A stretch of DNA of 64,000 bases. It comes from Torreya grandis. Lineage: Eukaryota; Streptophyta; Pinopsida; Cupressales; Taxaceae. How positions within the stretch are numbered: the first letter of the stretch is position 1; every line of letters starts with the position of its first letter. A program made the position numbers and the translations under genes. Shown here piece after piece: positions 33,870 to 45,224 of this stretch. Where the stretch lies: positions 1,798,501-1,862,500 of the forward strand of contig JARHVA010001473.1 of NCBI GenBank assembly GCA_037957365.1, written 5' to 3'. The notes under the pieces are model-generated. The model saw nothing but the letters and a program-made list of their open reading frames with translations. It was not told the origin of the DNA and made no database searches.

Positions 33870-34700
33870 TAGCATTTTGGTGCATATCATCATCACTTAT
33901 CCCGATGCCAAACCTATGTATCAAAAGTAGTGAAAATTTCCATCCAATGTTTCCACTTTATGTCATAATGAAATCATCAAACTTATTGATGCTAAATTTA
34001 TAAAACTAGTGGATTATTCTAAATGGGTTTCTAAAATAGTTCCCATTCAAAAAAATGTCATTATGGTCATTTGCATCTACATTATTTTCTGTAATCTTAA
34101 CCTCACCTATCCTAAGGATAATTTCCATTTACCTTAGATATATGTCATTGTTGATTCCATATCTAGTTATGAAAGGTTATCTCTTATGGATGGCTTATTG
34201 GGCTATAATCAAATTCACATTACCCCCAAAGACCAATAGAAGACCACTTTCACCATGGAATGGGGCACCTATTGATATGTTAAAATGGCCATTGGCCTCA
34301 AAAATGTTAGATCTCCTTATACATTAGAAATGACTCACATATTACATGATATTATCCACAAAACTATTGAAACCTATGTGGATGACCTTATTGCTAAGTC
34401 TAAAAGTCATAAGACTCATCTTTCCAATCTTACCATCATTTTTTACCATCTTCTCAAAAACCAAGTTAGACTAAATCCTTAAAAATGTGTCTTTGGTTTC
34501 ACATCTAAAAAACTATTATGATTTTTAGTCTCTCTTTATAGCATCGATGTTGACCTTATCAATATTAGAGCCATCATCAACATGCCCATTCCTCATTTCA
34601 TTCTAGACATTCGCACTTATCTAGGTAAACTTGGGGCAATTAGACAATTCATACCCAAAATGGCTTATCGTATCCAATCCATCAATTCTCTTCTTAATAA
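33870..34700 (+). pseudogene. Reverse transcriptase of the Tat-like element
   Basis: Successive fragments match gypsy RT: YPDAKPMYQK, IIKLIDAKFIKLV-YSKWVS, LSLMDGLLGYNQIHI, KTTFTMEWGTY, KMAIGLKNVRSP, and TYVDDLIAKSKSH near 34372. The last contains the YVDD active site intact. The end shows RTYLGKLGAIRQFIPKMA. RT would copy element RNA into DNA. Stops and shifts, such as TAG before IYVIVDSISSYE, make this copy non-functional. Confidence 0.88.
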
Positions 34701-35110
34701 AGGTAATGATTTATAATGTATGGATCCTTGTCAAAAATCATTTGATAACATGAAAGGATCATTTCTTCACCTACCTACACTTTATCATCCTTCAAAAGAT
34801 CGACCTTTAATCTTATATACTTCTTCCACACCCATGTCAGTTGGGGCAACACTTACCCAAAAATATGATACTGGAAGAGAGTATGGAATATATTACATTA
34901 GTCGAGGCCTTTTATATTATTAAAAATTCTATACAAAAGTTGAACGTGATTGCCTCACCATATATTTTGTAGCTGAAAAGCTTTGACATTACATGTTTTA
35001 TCAAAACACTTATGTCATCATTCATTCTAACCCCCTTCATCACTTTTTCTCCAAATCCGTTCTTCTTAGAGATATAATTGGCAAGTGGATGGTCCTCCTT
35101 ATGGAATTTG
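34701..35110 (+). pseudogene. First RNase H domain of the Tat-like element
   Basis: The open frame 34720-34923 reads DPCQKSFDNMKGSF, RPLILYTSSTPMSVGATL and YGIYYISRGLLYY, the standard gypsy RNase H order. It continues after a stop with FYTKVERDCLTIYFVAEKL and HYMFYQNTYVI. In the usual LYL-S/D-S motif the catalytic Asp position reads as Thr/Ser (LYTSSTP), so it may be inactive. Confidence 0.82.
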
Positions 35111-35399
35111 ATCTCTAAATTTGTACTCAAAATGCTATCAAATAACAAATCATAGTTGATCAACTTACTACAGCTCTTGTGCCTACTACCAATCACCTTC
35201 AAGATAGTCTTACTGATGATAATATTCTCTATATTTAAGGTCTTAATAAATCTATTTCTCTTAAATATTACTTTCATAAATTTACTACTAATCTTGAAGT
35301 AAGTAATCTAGATGCATCTGCTATCCTCCCCGATGCTACTAAATTGAAAGTAGTTATCAAAAAACTTCCTGAAATTAATGTCAACTTACATGAGAATAC

Positions 35400-35760
35400 T
35401 TGAGCCCTTTACTTTGATGGTGTTAAATGCCTTCAATGCATTGGGATATGTTGAATTCTCATAATTCCTCTTATCAAAATCACCACTCTAGATTTTATCT
35501 TAACTTTTGACATCACTAACAACATGGGAGAGTATGAAGCTTTAATTTTAGGCGTGAGAGCTGCTCTTAATATAGATATTCAATACCTACATGCCTTCAG
35601 TGATTCTTAGCTTATTTTCCACCAATTAAATTATCATTACCAATGAAAAATTTAAAATATCATTAATTATAATCAAATTATAAATACTATCTCCAGATAT
35701 TTCATTTCTTTTACTATCGAGCCTATCCCTCAAGATCAAAATTTTAATGTTGATTCCATT
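35400..35760 (+). pseudogene. Second (archaeal-type) RNase H domain
   Basis: ALYFDGVKCLQCIGIC, then LDFILTFDITNNMGEYEALI followed by LGVRAALNIDIQYLHAFSDS, matches the extra RNase H of Tat/Ogre elements: FDG start, NN.AEYEAL helix with GEYEAL here, and a FSDS motif. It lies between the first RNase H and integrase, which is the diagnostic placement. One stop replaces the residue after the SDS motif. Confidence 0.82.
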
Positions 35761-35879
35761 ACTTCTTTAGCATCTCTTTTTCCTCTATACCAAGTGCTCA
35801 TCAATCCCACTTTTATTATCCAAATAAAAAAATCTTAATCTTCTACTCAACCACAAGATTTGTTCATCTTCCACATTGA

Positions 35880-37118
35880 GGCTATCACCATTCAACAAAG
35901 CCCATGGTATAAAGACATCATTCAATTTTTGGAACACCAAACCTATCCTCCCAACCTAGATTCCTATGAAAAGACTCATGTTCACAAACAAGATTTTAAA
36001 TATGTACTCTGATATAACATCCTTTATTATCATAATTCTAAAGTTAACTTAATTTATTGTGCTATGCAAGATGAGGTCCCTCCTCTTCTTAAACAAGCAT
36101 ATGGGGGCATTTATGGTAGCAACTATAGAGGACATGTTATAGCCCATAAATTTTATGTATGGGATACCTTTGGCCTATTATTGAAAATTATTTTATCAAA
36201 TTTTCTTGAAATTTACTCCTTCCTAACTTTATGATGATTTAATTCACTCACCTTTAGTCGATCTTTAAACTATTGAATCTCCTATCCATTCTCCATGTGG
36301 GGATTAGATCTCATAGGCAAATTACCTCACTCTCAAGATGGGCATGTCTTTATCATCACAACCATAGAATATTCTATGAAGTGGGTTGAAGCCATGGCCC
36401 TTGTTAATATCACTGATACCACCATCTCTAAATTTATTCTTAATCAAATTATTTACCACTTTGGTGTCCCTCATACAATCATTGTAAATAATGGTGGTAA
36501 TTTTAAAAACAAAGATGTAAAATAGCTCTATGTTAAAGTTAAAATCAATCATAAATTTTCCACACCCTACCATCCATAATTTAATGGCCAAGTTAAGGCC
36601 ACCAACAAAATCCTTAATAAAATTATCAAAAGAAAATTCATGAAACCCACATGGATTGTAACCTTCATCCCTATCCTACTCTTTGGGCCTATTAGACTAT
36701 CATACATACTACCACTAAGGCAACACCATTCTCTCTAGTCTATGGTTTTGAATCCATTCTTCCATTAGAATTTCAGATTCTCTCTCTTTGTATATCTCTT
36801 TATGGTATCATACCAAATGAAGCATTACGTGAAGCTATCCTTCATTCTCTTGATCTCCGTGATGAACACCATCTTTCTACTTTGCAACACAATCACCAAT
36901 ATAAGACCCATATTTCCAAACAACATAATAAATGTGTTAAAGTTTGCACATTTAATGTTAGTGATCTTGTACTTAAATTAGACTACACTCATGATAAAAA
37001 AGGTAAATACTCCCAAAAATGGTGGGGTTCCTATTTATTCAAAGACATTATTGGTCCAAGTACCTATCACCTTCAAACCAATAAAGGTCATGTTTTCAAA
37101 GAGCCCACCAACACATAA
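35880..37118 (+). pseudogene. Integrase of the Tat-like element
   Basis: The zinc-binding part (about 35990-36140) includes LLKQAYGGIYGSNYRGHVIA. The core begins MWGLDLIGKLPHSQDGHVFI near 36295 with its first Asp. The second motif reads IIVNNGGNF (36480), Asn replacing Asp. The third reads FNGQVKATNKILNKIIKR, Lys replacing Glu. Both changes are what G-to-A would give. The C-terminal part (36882-37118) has VSDLVLKLDYTHDKKGKY and KWWGSYLFKDIIGPSTYHL, a GPY/F-like module. Frames shift near 36660-36830. Confidence 0.85.
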
Positions 37119-38837
37119 TTTCATAAGAAGAATTTTTCCTAATCTTTCTCCTTATTTCCATGATTTTTATATGTTATATAACTAACACTTTTTCTAGGAT
37201 ACTTACATGGGTCTCACCCTCTGCAATAGTTCTCCTTTTTTCACAAATCTTAGTCTTTCCTTTTGGTCTTTTGGTTTCCCTTTTTCTCATGAGTTGCATT
37301 GTAAAACCATGGATAGGACCTAGTCTTCCTCATGATGTATTATAGTATTATTTATTTTCATACTTTTTACACACTTTTTAGCACCCATGTCCCTTTTTCT
37401 CTCTCTTAGTAAACCAAGTCCCAAGTATTCAAATTAAAGTCATTTTTAGCACCCATGTTTGGTTTTCCAAATCTATATAGAGGAGGAATAGAAAAATCCA
37501 TCAATAAAGTTAAAAGCCAAATAATTTGAAATAAAAGGCAATGATATACAAAAGGCAACATACAAATATTAAAAGTCAAAATCACACAAAAATATGTTAT
37601 TATAAACACATATCCTATCTCTAATTAAAGATCAAACTCCACAAATGTGCTCATAATAGAGCTGAGGTCGATTGGGGTATAGTAGGTCAGTATATTGGAA
37701 TAGGATAATTCAATAAACTATATGGTGCTACCTACTTTCTCACGTAAGTACCTAATATTCATAGTAGATTGATGGCTTTGTAAGGGGTCTTAAGGAATGG
37801 GAAACACATTGTAGGAAGGTAAATTCATTTTAATTTTCATTTATATAACCTTTATGGGATGATCTATATACTACATTTATTGACCAAAGACTTGTGTAGC
37901 TAACAGATGTTCTTTAGAGTCCTTAAAGGTCAACATTCCTCTTATTTTAGCAAACCTAATTTGAGTGTATTGAATTTGATAAAGAGTTCCTCTACCTTGG
38001 TTTCTCCTCCATTCTCCCCTCCACCCATTTAATTTCCCCCTTGATAGGCATGTGTGATTCTAAATCTATTTTCACTCTTCATTACTTCCTTCTTCTTCAC
38101 ATCTTAATAACATGCTATCACTACTTTGTTTTAATTTTATCTATCCTTAGAGAAAAGCAATATGCTTGAGCCACTATGGATTACTTTCTTTGCACCATGG
38201 TTCTACATTCCTAGATATGCCTTGATTGATTTTTACTGTTTATCATTATTGTACCATCTTTTTTTTGAATTCTTGAGTCTTTTTCTACTTTCCTATACTT
38301 TTTCCCATTATTGAGTGAGGTTAGATTGTTAATTCTCACTCATCAATGTTGTTTTCCCTTTTATGCACCTGTTTCCATTGATGATTGAGTAAGGATTGTT
38401 ATTGCTCACTCATCAATGTTGTTTTACCATTTTTTTATTTTTCCATCTTTATTTAAGCAAGATTTGTTACTAGTTTCACATTGGTGTTTGATTACCATAC
38501 TTTTGTCATGTATCCTTGGTTTGACTTGGTGAGTTTGTCTCTCTTACTTAAAGGTTTACTTGTTTGAGTTTTTTGGTCTTTAGTAGCCTTGACTTTTTGG
38601 TTACCCAATTTACTCTAAAATTTTGACTTGGTCATTTGGTCTAATATATCACTTGTCAACCAAGTTTTCCAAATTTCCAAGTACATCCCATCCACATAGA
38701 ACTAGTTATCTTGGCTTTCCTATGTTTGTATGTTTTTGCTCTTTAGTTTTATATTCTTGGGTTTGTCAAAAGTAGTCTCTATGCCCTCCACAATCAAAAT
38801 TATAAACATAGTAGATAACCATCCAATGATAAATGCA
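37119..38837 (+). other. 3' untranslated region of the Tat-like element
   Basis: About 1.7 kb between integrase and 3' LTR has no recognisable protein. Short similar phrases repeat (ATTGTTACT.GTTTCACA, CTCACTCATCAATGTTGTTTT at about 38337 and 38407), suggesting a small internal duplication. No polypurine tract is obvious before the LTR. Confidence 0.5.
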
Positions 38838-40195
38838 AGTCAAGGTATGCATCACATTTAATTATTAGTTATTTCCCTTTCCATCATTTACTTTTAGTTA
38901 TTTTATGCTTTAAAATGCTACAATTTTTTTTAGCCTTAGCATTGTGTGTTACTATGTTTTTTCTCAAAGCACCATCCCCCATTGTACCTAAGTGACATGT
39001 GATGAGTTTCAAGTGGGACATATTTATACACATAATATTTTCAACTTCTATCAAATATTGATGCTTTATATCTTGAAAGAACCCATCGAGTCTCAATATC
39101 TTTGAGTGCATGCCCAAAGGGGTGTATTGAGAAAGGGGTGGGAATACCATTAGTGCTTCATAGGATTGTTGTCCCTCATTTTTAATTATTACCAATCTAA
39201 CTCTTAAAAAATTACCCTAAGCTATTACTCATCTTTTTCAAACTCCTCTAGTCATTTCCCATCTTCCATACCTCTTTTTCTACCCTAAAACCCCTTTCGA
39301 TAGTTTACAGTACTAGATTAACTAGATCAACCTTATACTCTTGTGAGTAAAATTCATTTACGGTTTAGGTCAGTTCTTGGCCAACCTATTCTGTGGCATA
39401 GTGAATTTTTATCTATAATAGTACTAGGTCAATTGGGTTGACCCTGTCAATCAAAACTTTTGGAAGGGCTTATAGTTAAAACCACCTATATATACAAGAA
39501 CACTTCATCATTATTTACTAATGATCAAGAGTTATTATTCACCTATGCTTCTTTACAATCTACTATTCCAAATTTCTACTTGAGGAGTATTAGCTTAGGG
39601 TTTATACTTTGAGAATATAGTCTTTTGGAGAAGCCTTGGATGCTTTGGCCTTTCTTAGTGATCCTTACAAACCACAACAACCTATTACGAAGCCCCTTTG
39701 GCCAAGGGAGAGATTGAGTCTCGACGAGTTCATCTTTCAAATAAGTATTCTCTAACTTTGATCCTCTATTTATTAGATATAAGTATCATAAGAATTGCCT
39801 TCAAATAATATTACTCTTCTTCTCCATGCATTAAGGTATTTCTCATACATAGCTTAATTGATATTCTCGTATGCATGTTTATTTTTATTTATTTACTAAC
39901 CCTCATATTATACCACAAGCTTTGGTGAGAACTAGATTAGATTTCATTGATTTACTTGTTTTTATTTTAGTGAATATGGAAAAATAGGGATTATTTATGA
40001 TTATTTCATTATTGTGCTTGATTGGAGTCTTTTTAACCCTCCCTAGTATTGTTTATTGTGATAAGAGATCCCCTAATTAGGTCTAGTAGATCTCCATATT
40101 GGTCATGTTCTCAATTATCTAATGTATCCCCAATTAGAAGTTTAAGTATGATCTATATTATATATTTAGGATTGATTTATAGACATGATGAATTT
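38838..40195 (+). mobile_element. 3' LTR of the Tat-like element
   Basis: This is the most complete LTR of the family in the window, about 1.36 kb. It carries the paired motifs (39312 and 39422), the TATA-like CTATATATACAA (39486-39497), the CCAAGGGAGAGATTGAG block and, where the other LTRs have AG/GTAAGTATT, a decayed AAATAAGTATT near 39738. The 3' part matches 8.0-9.4 kb and 27.2-28.4 kb. Confidence 0.8.
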
Positions 40196-42099
40196 TTTTT
40201 CATACATACTCTCATAGATACCTCCAAGTGGTACTGGTTAGAGAGAAGAGAGATAAAATGTTGAGTTATAGGCTTGTTTCTAAGGAAGTTATTACAGAAG
40301 TCAAATGTTGCATTAGACATAGTAAGAAAATGGATGGAGGAATAAGGTAGAGACTCATGTTTCATTTCAATTAAGTTTTATGGATAATTTATAGTCATCA
40401 AATGTGCTAAACTGATCATCCAAGTCAGCTAGTCACTAATAAACCTAATGATGCAAATACTGAAAAACCTAGGTAGTAGTGAGAATATGAATTGGAATAT
40501 GTTTTCATGATATAATAATGAAACCAAGTGCATGGAGATGTTTTTTTAGACTTACATGTCTCATTAATTCTTTTTAGATAGCTTTTAATTTATTTATGGT
40601 TTTGAAAATGATGAATCCAAAATGGCTTATCTAACGCAATGAGGTCTGTGTGTAGCGAGGTCAATAAATTAGTCTATAAGACTAATAGTTACCACTAGAC
40701 CATATGATTTTTATATTTAAATATGGTATATATATTTTAGAGGATATTTTTCATGAATTATAAATAATTTAAATTTTTTATACAATGTTGGAGGTATGAG
40801 TCACCATGACTGGTCTTTGAGAAAAATTGGCAATTTTGGGTGAGTGACTTAAAGAGGTGTTTTTGAGGATATATGCCCTAGGTTTAAGTGTATAATATAT
40901 ATGGTGATAATTTTGAGGTAATTTATTTAATTTATAAGTGATTTTTTATCAAGTTTTTGTGACTAAATTATGTGTTATCTTTAGTTATTCAAGATAGATT
41001 TTTTTACGTGTTCAAAGGCCTAATGTGAATGGTGCTAATGAAGTGGTTTAAGTGGTGGTTAGACATAAAAGGTGTCATGGTGATTGGATTATGTTTTATA
41101 AGGCCTATTTAACTATTTTATGTAAAAAAAAATCCATTTATATAGTTTTAGATCATTCCAAGGGGTCATAAGGTAATGTCCTAAAGAGGGCCTAATGGAA
41201 TTAGGTCTCCTTGAGACCTAAAGAAGGATTTGGTCTATTTTAGTAATTTCCAACCTAATTTAATGATTTAATATTAATTATAACATGTATTAAGGCCTAT
41301 TTTTTGTCCAATATAAGTGTTCAAGTGTGTGGATGACTAATAGGTGTATGATCAAGATGTTTCTATAAGAAGAAGGCCTTTTAGGCCTAATTGGCTAGTT
41401 GGTGGATTGGATGTGCAAGTGAATATAATATAACATTATTAAGTATAATGAGGTATCTTATACCATTATTAGAGTGTAGAATATTTTTAATAAATATATA
41501 ACATTATATTTTCATATGAATATCAAGGTCATATGACCTAATCAGTCTTGAAGAGATCTAGTTGAATGAAGAGGCTTAGAAGGCAGTTTAAGAGGGATAA
41601 GAGTGTGAAGAGATGAAGAGGTGGTCATAATATATTAGTTTATAAACATGTTATTATTAAGGTGATAAAATAAATTAGTTTAATGAGTTGGTCCTGATTC
41701 ATCTAGGGGGTGGGTGCCTCCTCACAAGTAGGTGTTTGCTAAAGCCTAGTCAAGTGGGTACTTGGCTAATTGGGGTTGGTGCTTCATGTGGAGTTGGTGA
41801 TTCACTAAAATTTGGTTTTTTTATTTTAGGAATGTATTCAATTTTCATATATTAGTGGGTTTTCTTATCCTTGAGGATTTCCCACATATGTGATGTGTTA
41901 TTATGTTTCATGCTTATGTGGATAGTTGTTTATGCTTGTTATATCTACATGTTTGTTTGAATGGTTCATGATTTCTTAAGTGAAATTGTTTGAAAATTTT
42001 TGAATACTAATTCACACCCCATATTAGTCATAATTCTTCCAACATAATTCCAACTGATATTTCTTAATTACATCTATATGGTTGATGTCATTTAATTAG
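40196..42099. other. Unassigned AT-rich sequence
   Basis: No protein similarity. The region may include the upstream part of the LTR that precedes the chromovirus-like gag, but no second copy is available for a boundary. Short frames near 40049-40365 overlap the end of the Tat-like LTR and are not genes. Confidence 0.4.
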
Positions 42100-42930
42100 C
42101 CTATGTTTGGGTATTTAATCACTATATATAAGGCATATTTCAGTCCAAACATATAAATAAATTATTTCACACTTATTTATGCTGATTTCACTCATAAATA
42201 TATGATAATCACATTTGGAGGGGCCATAGGTAGAATCTTATCTTGAACAAAGCTTATCTTGTGGAATATTTGGAGATTCATTAAGAGGAGTCTTTTTAGC
42301 CCAGAGCTTGATTCAACCTTTGATGTATTAAAAATCACAATAATTTCTTGTAAATCATCATTGGCCAAGGGGAGGTTGAGGCTCAACAGGTCCCATTAAG
42401 GTAAGTATTGTCAGCCTTATGTTCTTTCCTTTATTTTATTTGGTAGATAAATTTTGCTTGTTATTTAGTAGATAGATGTGTGTGTGCATCCTTGTCTAAT
42501 TTCTCTCTACACTTTTACTTAGTGTGGCTATAGGATTGTTTGGACTTTCCATTTATCTATTGTAGTTTACCTAGACCCCAATTTGTTAACCATGTCACCT
42601 TACCGATTTTGATCATTCTAAACCTTTCCATTTAGTTTACCTTACTTTACTTACACAACTACTTACCTTGGTTAATTTTTAGTATAAATTACTTATATAG
42701 AGGTCTAGTTAGAGTTATCTCATTATGTCATTGGCCTAAAGGATTTAGAACCCTTTCCTTTGATATTGAGGCCTCCCTCTTTCTAGGTCTATGGATCTAT
42801 TGGTAACTACCTAAACATTAAATATCATGAGCTCTTTGATTAACTTTCTTTGATTCTAGATATTTAGATATATGATAGTTGTAAGATAATCCTAGCTTGT
42901 ATATATAGAAGGAGGTACAAATTGAAAAGA
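42100..42930 (+). mobile_element. LTR-like block related to the Tat-family LTR
   Basis: The TATA-like CTATATATAAGG (42122-42133) is followed 279 bp later by the block GGCCAAGGGGAGGTTGAGGC and AAG/GTAAGTATTG (42401), the same order and nearly the same spacing as in the LTR at 8.0-9.4 kb (278 bp). Downstream similarity is weaker. It leads directly into a gag of a different gypsy group, so it is probably that element's 5' LTR and leader, related to or converged with the Tat-like LTR. Confidence 0.55.
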
Positions 42931-44060
42931 ATGTTAAGGGTAAAGACAAAATCACTTGTTGGGAATGGATGATTTCCAAATTAAAATATAATTTTATACC
43001 TATATATTATCAATTGGATCTACTAAATACATTGCATAATTTATGAAAAAATAAGATAAGTGTGAAAGAGTATACAAAGGAATTATATAAGATCACTATC
43101 TGGGTTGGTCATAGTGAGATGGACTAAGATGAGGTAGCATGGTCCATCAATAGACTCTGATGGATAATCTAATATGAGATCAACATAGTGAAATTACTGA
43201 TAGTGGAGGAATCATATCAATATATGCTAAGAGCAAAAGAGAAGTTGGCATGAAGACATGGTACTATGAAAGGAAAAATAGTGACCAATGATAACAAAAG
43301 ATAGCTGATAGAAAATAGTGGTGAAGATGTAAGCATTACATAAGAACAAAAGATAAGGGGATGATCATATTTAGTTAGAGTTTATATAATAAGAGTTGGA
43401 GGTGGAATAATTAGAGGAATATGTTTCATATGTGTGGAGTTAGGACATCATATAATTGATTTCCCTTAGGTGAAATTATATGGTGGAAAGAGAGGAAGTG
43501 GTGGTGAAAAAATCTTTGAAATGGACACATAATTTGAACATGAGTATCATATAGATGAACCTAAACAAAGAGAAATTTTACTGGTAGTGAGGATATTCAT
43601 GAAGGTCATAAGAAGGAATAAAGATGTAATGCAATGAATATATATATTTAGAACCAAGTTTAGGACAAGAGGTAAATGTTGCATAATTATGGTAGATAGT
43701 GGAAGCATAGATAATTTGGTATTCATAAAAATGGTGAAGAAACTAGGATTGATGTGAAAGGCACATCTAAGACCATACAATGTGTCATGGTTGATAGAAA
43801 GTCTAGATAACATTGTGAATAAACAATGTGAAGTTGAGATGATAATTGGTATTACATAAAAAAGGTCAAGATGTTTTAGATATGGATGCATGTCATGTTT
43901 TTTTGGAGAGACCATAGCAGCAAGACCATAAGATATTGTATGATGAGAGAGAAAATATAGTGTGAGTAAGTAAGTATGGAAGAATCCATATCCATACTCC
44001 ATTAAATATAAAGAATAAGGAGAAGTCACACCAAATTCATTTAGTTGTTTATAGTAGCAA
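42931..44060 (+). pseudogene. Chromovirus-like gypsy gag and protease fragment
   Basis: From about 42952 the reading TCWEWMISKLKYNFIPIYYQ then LDLLNTLHNL and KISVKEYTKELYKITIWVGH matches the retrotransposon gag family of chromovirus type. CFICVELGHHIIDF near 43425 is a zinc knuckle with its last Cys changed to Phe. The protease begins GKCCIIMVDSGSIDNL near 43670 with Asp-Ser-Gly preserved and continues to the ACHVFLERP-type end near 43890. Many stops and shifts are present. Nothing like RT follows, so the element is truncated at about 44.1-44.3 kb. The long minus-strand frame at 43547-44029 is only its antisense shadow. Confidence 0.8.
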
Positions 44061-44721
44061 GGATCACTTGTAGATGATTGAGTGTGAAAATATAAAGAGT
44101 GGCACCATATAGAGGAAATAAAGTGGTTATGTAGAGGAAAATAATATTGCTACACAAAGGAAGGTAAATAAGAGTGTGAACCATAAAATTGGAAACCTTT
44201 TAGTGGGTAGTGTTGCAACAAAGAAATAGAAGTGTGGATTTCATGTTATAGACAAAGAAGGTCGACTAGGGATTGTGGGAACTAGTGCAATATTGAGATG
44301 AAAGGCTTTTGGAAGAGGAGGTCAATTTTTACCCTAGTTTATCATCCAACCAAAATAAAAATTGAGATTCATCTCACATGGTACAAAGGAATGTTAAGAC
44401 CTTTGGATAAGGTCAAAATAGTGGGTTCTCACTTAGTCTAAGTATGTGATCACTATGCTCACACATTTTATTACCTGGTGTGTATGATGTAGGAGCATCT
44501 AGGTCCACGCGTAATCTTACACTAACCAAAAAAATATGAGTATGATACGTAGAAATAAGTAGGATTATATATCTTTATTATTACAATGTTTGTGGTAATT
44601 TTAAAGTACTTCAAAAAATCTATGGTAAGCATGGTCTCTCCAAACTAGTACAACACCTAAAACCTAATCTAAATTTGTTCTTCATTGTATTTAAGGTTTA
44701 GAGATTGTGGTTGTAATAACC

Positions 44722-44724
<3 letters not shown>

Positions 44725-44776
<52 letters not shown>
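44725..44776. repeat. (TA)26 microsatellite
   Basis: There are 26 perfect TA units, followed by TTCATC. It is a typical slippage-prone tract, and assembly length may be unreliable here. Confidence 0.97.
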
Positions 44777-44780
<4 letters not shown>

Positions 44781-45158
44781 TCTAACATATTTCACCATGA
44801 GAAATCTAAGTAAAATTTAACTAAATGTATTATATTAGTTAACCCCATAAGGTTTATAGCTAATCTATTTAGCTAATGAGCACCATGAAAAAGATATAAT
44901 AACTCATGAACAATGCTGAAATAAAAATAAAGATTGTATTTATTTCATTAAATTAAAAATACAATTTTAGCTACCACTAATACAACATTATAGCCACTAT
45001 TGTAGAAGTAAAATGAATAAATAGTATAGTTTCAAAAATAATAATGTATTAATAATAGTTATACAATGATAAAAATATTCATGGAGCATGAGTCTCCATG
45101 ACTCAAGTATATATATGTAATCTCAAGTATAATCTTTAGTATAGTACTATTGCAGGGA

Positions 45159-45224
45159 GGGAGAGAATCATCTGAGTGTTTTTACACACCAACCACAGAC
45201 CATCGATCCCCCACATTCTCTCCC
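45159..45224. repeat. Inverted repeat GGGAGAGAAT / ATTCTCTCCC
   Basis: Perfect 10-bp arms (45159-45168 and 45215-45224) are separated by 46 bp that are GC-richer than their surroundings (for example CAACCACAGACCATCGATCC). It might be the end of a small element or an RNA hairpin; nothing else supports a class. Confidence 0.55.

Larger units (their letters stand above)
27206..40195 (+). mobile_element. Tat-like Ty3/gypsy element, near complete, decayed
   Basis: Two similar LTRs (27206-28400 and 38838-40195) enclose about 10.4 kb with a long leader, then gag, protease, reverse transcriptase, RNase H, a second RNase H and integrase in order on the plus strand. A second RNase H between the first and integrase is the hallmark of the plant Tat/Ogre group. 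All reading frames are broken by many stops and shifts. No target duplication could be confirmed because the LTR ends are blurred. Parts of the same family lie at 7290-9420 and 11078-11400. Confidence 0.85.

Noticed and set aside
43547..44029. 160-codon minus-strand frame
   Set aside because: It is antisense to the chromovirus-like gag-protease, which has a clear DSG motif on the plus strand.
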